Below, one piece after another: positions 58,789 to 64,000 of a stretch of DNA of 64,000 bases (position 1 is its first letter; every line of letters starts with the position of its first letter). Origin of the DNA: Bradyrhizobium sp. 190 (GTDB lineage Bacteria > Pseudomonadota > Alphaproteobacteria > Rhizobiales > Xanthobacteraceae); contig NZ_JADPJL010000012.1 of assembly GCF_023073415.1 (NCBI RefSeq), forward strand, positions 880,501 to 944,500, written 5' to 3'. The translations under genes and the position numbers were made by a program. The notes beneath the pieces are model-generated. The model was not told where the DNA came from and made no database searches. It worked only from the letters and a program-made list of their open reading frames with translations.

Positions 58789-59640
58789 CTATTCGGCGGC
58801 GCCGAGGTGTCGGGCAAGGCTGCGATGGCTGTCGCGCAACGTGCGATAATAGTCGGCGCTGCCGGGATCGTCGGTGTGGCGGACGAGGTCGGTGACCGGC
58901 GTATAGCTCAGCATGCGTCCGCCATCGGGCAGCGCCGTGCAGATGAAACGCAGCACCTGCCCGTCGGCGAGATTGATGTTGATCGGCGTGGAATCGCCGG
59001 TCCGGATCATTTTGGTGCGCTTGGCGATGAAGGCGCTCAACTCGTCCTCCGGCAGTTGCCAGGCGCCGGTGTCACGGCCATGATACATCAGCGCGATGAA
59101 GGGCGGCTTGCTGTCGGCCTGCTCGTCGGACAGCTTGAAGTAATCGCGGAACGCGCCGTTGATGAACTCGGCGCGGGTATCGGAATCGAGCAGCACGATG
59201 CCGATATCGACCTGATCGAGCGCAGCCGATAGGCGTTCCGCGGTGGCGTGATGCTTCTTCTGCCACGCGAATGCATCGACCCATTTCTTCCGCAGGAGGC
59301 CGGTGATCAGCGCGGTGCCGCCGGCGGTCACCGCCAGCAGCAGCATGCGCGCCAGGTCCGACATGTCGTAACCGGGCGTGGCGCGGTGGTTGAGGAAGAA
59401 CAGCGCCGAAGACGCCACCGCAATGACAGCGCTGGCCATGCCGGAGACGATGCCGCTGACGGAAGCGGCAAGCGCGACGATGCAGACGAACAGCGGCGCG
59501 GGATTGGGGACGGGAACGAAATGCCGGTCGACCAGGAAGGCAATCAGCGCCGTCGCTGTCGTAAGAAACGGACCGGAGATTGCGCGCCAGTTTAACTGCA
59601 TGCCCGTTCTCGCCACTTGCCGGGAATAAGACGCAAGCAT
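58789..59640 (-). CDS. PAS domain protein with membrane-bound N-terminus
   Basis: A 283-aa protein. Residues 20-110 form three or four membrane segments (LTTATALIAFLVDRHFV, LFVCIVALAASVSGIVSGMAS, MLLLAVTAGGTALITGLL). A PAS domain follows at about 130-250 with LSAALDQVDIGIVLLDSDTR and AFRDYFKLSDEQADS. No kinase, GGDEF or other output domain follows, so it is a stand-alone sensor or adaptor. The start could be 59640 or the ATG at 59601 (MQLNWRAISGPF). Confidence 0.85.
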   Translation of the reverse strand: MLASYSRQVARTGMQLNWRAISGPFLTTATALIAFLVDRHFVPVPNPAPLFVCIVALAASVSGIVSGMASAVIAVASSALFFLNHRATPGYDMSDLARMLLLAVTAGGTALITGLLRKKWVDAFAWQKKHHATAERLSAALDQVDIGIVLLDSDTRAEFINGAFRDYFKLSDEQADSKPPFIALMYHGRDTGAWQLPEDELSAFIAKRTKMIRTGDSTPININLADGQVLRFICTALPDGGRMLSYTPVTDLVRHTDDPGSADYYRTLRDSHRSLARHLGAAE

Positions 59641-59801
59641 GCCTGATTGTTGCGATTGTGCACGGCTTTCTGCCCTCAGTCTTAAGAGAGCGTTGCAGGA
59701 ATGCGGCGGGCTTTCGCATTTTTGAAATCAAATGATATCGAGTTGGGGAACGGGGTACCGGCCCCGCCGATTAGCGCATGACATTTTGCAAGAGGACATC
59801 A

Positions 59802-60155
59802 ATGCCCACTGTTTCCCCGACACTGCTGCCGATCCTGATGCTGTTCGCATCCAACGTCTTCATGACCTTTGCCTGGTACGGCCATCTGAAATTCAAGCAG
59901 AGCCCGCTGGCGCTAGTCGTGCTGGCAAGCTGGAGTATCGCTTTCGTCGAATACTGGCTGGCGGTGCCGGCCAACCGATGGGGCAGCGCGGTCTATTCGG
60001 CGGCGGAGCTCAAGACCATGCAGGAGGTGATCACGCTGGTGGTGTTTGCCTGCTTCTCGGTGCTCTATCTCAAGGAGCCGCTGGGATGGAATCACGCGCT
60101 CGGTTTTCTCTTCATCGCGATCGGCGCGTTTCTGATCTTTCACAAATGGGCGTGA
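59802..60155 (+). CDS. DMT-family (DUF486) membrane protein
   Basis: A 117-aa protein with four membrane segments, from TLLPILMLFASNVFMTFAWY to HALGFLFIAIGAFLIFHKWA. The motif FAWYGHLKF and LASWSIAFVEYWLAVPANR identify DUF486, in the drug/metabolite transporter superfamily. The ATG at 59802 follows caagaggacatca. Transport substrate unknown. Confidence 0.92.
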   Translation: MPTVSPTLLPILMLFASNVFMTFAWYGHLKFKQSPLALVVLASWSIAFVEYWLAVPANRWGSAVYSAAELKTMQEVITLVVFACFSVLYLKEPLGWNHALGFLFIAIGAFLIFHKWA

Positions 60156-60181
60156 GCTTCGTCATGCCTTGGGGCGGATCG

Positions 60182-61342
60182 TCACTTCGCGGCCGGCGTC
60201 ACCCGCAATATCCGTCCGTTCGAACTATCCGTGAGCAGCCACAGCGCGTCGTCCGGCCCTTGGCGAACGTCCCTGATGCGCTCGTGCAGGTTCTCCAGCA
60301 GGCGTTCCTCCGACGTCACTGCGTTGCCGTTCAGCGTCAGCCGCACCAGCATCGCGCCGCGCAGCGCGCCGGTGAACAGGCTGCCGTTCCATTTCGGAAA
60401 CAGCTTTCCAGTGTAGAAGGCCATGCCTGACGGCGCGATCGACGGCACCCAGTATTTGAGCGGCTGCTCCATGCCGTCCTTGGCCGCAGCGTCGTGGATC
60501 TTGGCACCGGAGTAATCGATGCCGTAGCCGATCACCGGCCAGCCGTAATTCTTGCCCTTGCCGACCAGATTGAGCTCGTCGCCGCCGCGCGGGCCGTGCT
60601 CGATTTCCCAGGGGTCGCCGGAAGCCGGATTGAGCGCGAGCGCCTGCACGTTGCGGTGCCCGTAACTCCAGATCTCTGGCTTGGCGTCAGTGCGACCCGC
60701 GAACGGATTGCCTGATGGCACCGAACCATCGGGCGCGATCCGGATCAGTTTGCCGAGATGGTTGCCGAGATTCTGCGCCTGGTCGCGGTGAGTGAAATGA
60801 TCGCCCAGCGCCACGAACAGATTGCCGTCCTCGGCCTGCGCGATGCGGCAACCGTAATGATTGCCTGATGACAGCGGCCCTTGCTGACGGAAGATGATTT
60901 TGACGTCGTCGAGGCGGCCGTTGCCGTCGTTGAGTTTTGCGCGGGCGACCGTGGTGCGCCCGCCACCGTCGGTTCGTTCGGCAAAGCAGAAATAGATGGT
61001 TTTGTTCTGCGCAAAGGATTTGTCGACGACGACATCGAGCAGGCCGCCCTGGCCGGACGCCCAGACCTCGGGAACGCCCTTCAGCGGCGGCGAGATCTGT
61101 CCTTCGGCCGTAACGATGCGCATGCGGCCCGGACGCTCGGTCACCAGCATCTTGCCGTCGGGCAGGAACGCCAGCGCCCAGGGATTGGCCAGACCTCTGG
61201 CGATGGTCCGGACTTCGAGTTCGCCCGCCGACGAACCAAATGCCTGCTCCTGGCCGCGGGTGCCGGTGGCGATCAGGAACGATACGGCGAGCAGGATCGC
61301 TACCGCCAGCGCGGCGGTCACAAGGCCGACAGGTGTTTTCAT
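60182..61342 (-). CDS. PQQ-dependent sugar dehydrogenase (soluble aldose dehydrogenase, YliI-like)
   Basis: A 386-aa six-bladed beta-propeller oxidoreductase. A signal anchor or peptide, LVTAALAVAILLAVSFLI, precedes the propeller. Family motifs are GLANPWALAFLPDGKMLVTE, the catalytic-type His in GPLSSGNHYGCRI, FVALGDHFTHRDQAQN, EIWSYGHRNVQALALNP and EIEHGPRGGDELNL. It should oxidise aldoses in the periplasm with PQQ, as Asd/YliI does. No PQQ synthesis genes are in the window. Confidence 0.93.
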   Translation of the reverse strand: MKTPVGLVTAALAVAILLAVSFLIATGTRGQEQAFGSSAGELEVRTIARGLANPWALAFLPDGKMLVTERPGRMRIVTAEGQISPPLKGVPEVWASGQGGLLDVVVDKSFAQNKTIYFCFAERTDGGGRTTVARAKLNDGNGRLDDVKIIFRQQGPLSSGNHYGCRIAQAEDGNLFVALGDHFTHRDQAQNLGNHLGKLIRIAPDGSVPSGNPFAGRTDAKPEIWSYGHRNVQALALNPASGDPWEIEHGPRGGDELNLVGKGKNYGWPVIGYGIDYSGAKIHDAAAKDGMEQPLKYWVPSIAPSGMAFYTGKLFPKWNGSLFTGALRGAMLVRLTLNGNAVTSEERLLENLHERIRDVRQGPDDALWLLTDSSNGRILRVTPAAK

Positions 61343-61411
61343 CCTGGTCGTCCAGTCGCGATGCCGATCATCGCGCGTTCGCTAATGATGCTAACAAAAA
61401 AGCCGCAACTG

Positions 61412-61636
61412 TCACGGAATGGGCATTGCGACGGTGGCCTTGATCGACAGCACCGTCAGGGTGACCATGACGCAAAGCGATAGCGTGCCGATCGCGAGCG
61501 AGGTGGCGATGGCGCCAATCAATCGGGAAGAAGCGACGGGCGCGCGGCTGCTCTCGAAGCCGACCGCGCCGGGGGACCGCACCATTGGCCTAAATCCTTG
61601 TAACGCGGGACGAATCACCCGCGACTCACTCGTCAT
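61412..61636 (-). CDS. Small membrane protein, 74 aa
   Basis: Begins MTSESRVIRPALQGFRPMVR at ATG 61636, after caaggttttcctg. A basic, soluble 35-residue front is followed by one membrane segment (LIGAIATSLAIGTLSLCVMV) and a short tail TVLSIKATVAMPIP. I recall similar small proteins in Bradyrhizobium, without function. Confidence 0.6.
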   Translation of the reverse strand: MTSESRVIRPALQGFRPMVRSPGAVGFESSRAPVASSRLIGAIATSLAIGTLSLCVMVTLTVLSIKATVAMPIP

Positions 61637-61790
61637 CAGGAAAACCTTGCAATGATCGCCGGCAATATTGCGGCGGTCGCCGGCTGAAAATGGCAGAATA
61701 ACGGCAAAGGTTAAAGTTGTTCCCGCTATTGTTAACCTTTGGTGGCGTGCTCGCGCGAAAGTGAGAAGGCCGGCTACAGGCGTGGCGGTG

Positions 61791-62444
61791 CTATGCGCCG
61801 GCGGCGATGCCAGCCTGGTCGTCGACCTCGACTTCCGGCTGCCAGTCCATGGTGACGAAGCTGGGGGTCTGCTCGACCCGCCGCAGCCAGGTGCGGATGG
61901 CGGGGAAGGTCGCGAGATCGTAATCGCAGCGGTCGGCGACATGGGTGTACCCGTACAGCGCGATATCGGCGACTGTCAGTTGCCCCGCGGCGAAATAAGC
62001 GCGGGTCTTGAGATGGTTTTCCATCACCTGCAGCGCGGCATAACCGCGCTCCATCCAGTCCTCCAGCGCATGCGTCTGCAGGTCGCGGCCGCCCTTGACC
62101 AGCGACAGCCAGAAATAGGCGGCGCCGATATTGGGCTCGAGCGCGTGCTGCTCGAAGAACATCCATTGCAGCGCTTCGGCGCGCTCGACCCGTGACTCCG
62201 GGGCCAGCGAAGTGCCGCCGCAGACATACCAGAGGATGGCGTTGGACTCGGCAAGATAGCGTCCGTCGGCGACTTCCAGCAGCGGCACCTGTCCGCTGGG
62301 ATTCTTCTCCAGAAAATCCGGCGTGCGGCTTTCGCCTCGGAGAATGTCGACTTCGATCGCCTGATACGGCGCGTTGAGCAGCGCCAGCGCAAGGCGGACC
62401 TTGTAGCTGTTGCCGGAGCGCTGCATCGAATAGAGCTTGTACAT
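61791..62444 (-). CDS. Glutathione S-transferase family protein
   Basis: A 217-aa GST. The thioredoxin-like domain runs from MYKLYSMQRSGNSYKVRLAL, with Ser in the likely catalytic region, to PSGQVPLLEVADGRYLAESN AIL. The helical domain has GQLTVADIALYGYTHVADR. Its class and substrate are open. It is a separate branch from the Nu-class GST at 40576. Confidence 0.92.
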   Translation of the reverse strand: MYKLYSMQRSGNSYKVRLALALLNAPYQAIEVDILRGESRTPDFLEKNPSGQVPLLEVADGRYLAESNAILWYVCGGTSLAPESRVERAEALQWMFFEQHALEPNIGAAYFWLSLVKGGRDLQTHALEDWMERGYAALQVMENHLKTRAYFAAGQLTVADIALYGYTHVADRCDYDLATFPAIRTWLRRVEQTPSFVTMDWQPEVEVDDQAGIAAGA

Positions 62445-62638
62445 CGTCGTTTAGGTTCACTCGGGATCAAGGGGCGCACGCGATGGGCGAGCTACGGAAA
62501 GCTCTCGCGCCGCAACGCGGCTAAACAATGATGCCGATACGAATGCGTCGCAAGGCCCGCGGAATGGAAAAAGTCGAAAACCTCTACTGCACTGCACACG
62601 CGCAGAACGATTCTATCAACACGTCGGAACAATTTAGA

Positions 62639-63886
62639 TCACGCTTGCGCGATGCCTGACGCGACGACCGGGGGTTGTGCGCGATAGAGGGCCGCGCGCC
62701 GCAGGAGGATAACGTAGAACGCCAGCACCGCCAGTAGCCCGAGCGGTATGTAAGTGGCGCCGGCGATGCTGCGCGACAGCAGCGGCACAATCCAGACCGC
62801 GGCAAGCAGGCTGATCTCGTAGTCGCGAAAGCCACCTGCGAAGCCGGCGCTGACGGCGAATGCGATCGCCAGAGCGAGAATCACGAGGTCGTAATCCAGA
62901 ATGTGCGGTGACGCCAGCAATGTCGCGATGACGAGGAGTGCGGCCTTGAGCTCGTGGTTGCAAGCCGAACGCCATACCCACGCGGTGCAGCACACGACCG
63001 CCGCCGATACTGCGCCCTGGATCGCGTATGCGAGCGGGACGCTGGCACCCCACATGCGCACCGCCGCGAAAACACTTTGCAGTTTTTCGAATCCGACACT
63101 GCCTTGCTCAATCAGCAGCTTGCGCGACGTCTCGGTGGAGGCGGCGAATGCAAGCCAGAGATCGGCGCCAAACATCAGGCTTGTGACGGCCATTAGCGCC
63201 ATCACGGTGATGCCGGCGGCAACGATGGTGCGCCACTGACCAGCGGCGAGCAACGCGAAGGGCATCACCAGCGCGAGTTGGGGTTTGTAGGCGAGAGCGC
63301 CGAACAAGACGCCGGACAGGACCGGCCTGGCTGGCAACGCGAGCAAGGCAGCGCCAAACAGTCCCGCTGTGAGGAGCCCGTTTTGGCCGTGTCCCAGATT
63401 GATGAAGACCGCGGGAAATCCAGCGGCGATCGGCAGCCATATCGGGCCGATGACGATGCCCGGTATCCGCCGCACGATGGCAGCTATCACGGACAAATAC
63501 AGCGCGAAGGTGCTGATTTGCCAGACCGCCAGCGCCATCGTGTAGGGCATCAACGCAAGTGGGGTTGCCACCAACAGGAAGATCGGCGGATACAGCCAGC
63601 CGTAGTAGGGCGTTGCCGCGCCGAAGATTTGCTGCTCACGGGCGTAATGGGCGGCCATATTGTAGACATCACCGGGCCGGCCATCGAGGACGAGCGAACC
63701 GGCCGCGTAAAAGCTGGAAAAATCGGTGCCGATCGGCTTGCCGTTGCGGTCGATCAGGCCGTCGGAAACCGCGATCCATCCGGCGAATACCAGCACCGAG
63801 ACGCCAAGCAGGATCAGGCTGTAGGCGCGCATTCGCGTCACCGTCAGCCATTCGCCGGATCGCAGCCCTTGCCAGATATTTGTCAT
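62639..63886 (-). CDS. GT87 (DUF2029) membrane glycosyltransferase-like protein
   Basis: A 415-aa protein with about ten membrane segments. The catalytic loop region GTDFSSFYAAGSLVLDGRPG, with the Asp after the first membrane segment, is typical of GT87/DUF2029 C-type mannosyltransferases using polyprenyl sugar donors. YYGWLYPPIFLLVATPLAL and LLASPHILDYDLVILALAI are further family blocks. The acceptor is unknown. The region 63887-64000 upstream holds no visible gene. Confidence 0.9.
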   Translation of the reverse strand: MTNIWQGLRSGEWLTVTRMRAYSLILLGVSVLVFAGWIAVSDGLIDRNGKPIGTDFSSFYAAGSLVLDGRPGDVYNMAAHYAREQQIFGAATPYYGWLYPPIFLLVATPLALMPYTMALAVWQISTFALYLSVIAAIVRRIPGIVIGPIWLPIAAGFPAVFINLGHGQNGLLTAGLFGAALLALPARPVLSGVLFGALAYKPQLALVMPFALLAAGQWRTIVAAGITVMALMAVTSLMFGADLWLAFAASTETSRKLLIEQGSVGFEKLQSVFAAVRMWGASVPLAYAIQGAVSAAVVCCTAWVWRSACNHELKAALLVIATLLASPHILDYDLVILALAIAFAVSAGFAGGFRDYEISLLAAVWIVPLLSRSIAGATYIPLGLLAVLAFYVILLRRAALYRAQPPVVASGIAQA

Positions 63887-64000
63887 TTCGCCGCTGAATT
63901 TTTACGAATATTGCGCCGTATTGCTCCGACCGTACCGAGCCGGCTTTAACGTTCCCTAAAGTTCGGCCGTTTCCGGCCAAGCTTCTTGCGATGCAGCGCG

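Noticed and set aside
1..64000. CRISPR arrays, tRNA or rRNA genes, prophage or IS transposases
   Set aside because: No regularly spaced repeats, no cloverleaf-like segments with a TTCGA arm, and no transposase, integrase or phage structural motifs were found on reading the window.

Overview
The window reads as a chromosomal segment of a high-GC alphaproteobacterium of the order Hyphomicrobiales, most likely Bradyrhizobium or a close relative (Nitrobacteraceae). This rests on a type-II lumazine synthase (RibH2), a fixNOQP/fixIS-type cbb3 oxidase locus under a FixK/FNR box, a form I cox locus ordered as in Oligotropha, and dense dispersed palindromic repeats of kinds I recall from Bradyrhizobium. 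The organism assignment is inference; no rRNA or tRNA gene was found.

Layout. 1-3.3 kb: proC, a YbjN-like gene and an orphan Bug-type binding protein, all on the minus strand. 3.4-4.2 kb: FMN riboswitch and ribH2. 4.3-13.8 kb: a form I (AYRCSFR) aerobic CO dehydrogenase locus, an MHYT-LytTR regulator (coxC-like) followed by coxM-S-L-D-E-F-G and an SDR gene. 13.9-20 kb: prs, a lipoprotein, pgeF-midA-lgt, a GNAT protein and a dienelactone hydrolase (minus). 20.1-23.3 kb: ubiK, rplY, pth, ychF (plus). 23.4-31.5 kb: small and accessory genes, paired MaoC-like proteins, two NTF2-like genes, a repeat-rich stretch, and a RelE/HigA-type toxin-antitoxin pair whose toxin is frameshifted. 31.6-41.3 kb: uvrB with unusual extensions, a Zn-ribbon gene, LysR plus flavin monooxygenase, a TSUP transporter, a Tat-exported MBL-fold protein with a SCO1-like protein, and a Nu-type GST. 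42.1-49.1 kb: ccoNOQP, a 72-aa membrane protein, a DUF2189 protein, ccoI and ccoS, without ccoG or ccoH. 49.4-64 kb: an animal-type haem peroxidase, a VOC protein, HAD/CWC genes, a DUF1800-DUF1501 pair, an aldo/keto reductase, a PAS protein, a PQQ-type sugar dehydrogenase, a GST and a GT87 membrane protein.

How the parts fit. The cox locus encodes the Mo-Cu/FeS/FAD enzyme (L, S, M), its maturation proteins (D, E, F, G) and a candidate membrane gas sensor (CoxC). A pair of 13-bp direct repeats with a 21-bp period lies between coxC and coxM and is a plausible LytTR binding site. The cbb3 locus is a high-affinity terminal oxidase that could accept electrons under microoxic conditions; a perfect TTGAT-N4-ATCAA box lies 58 bp upstream of ccoN. 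The most distinctive observations are the candidate CoxC operator, the cbb3 locus in which two uncharacterised membrane genes sit where ccoG/ccoH are expected, and the toxin frameshift that joins toxin and antitoxin into one open frame with an apparently leaderless, palindrome-covered promoter.
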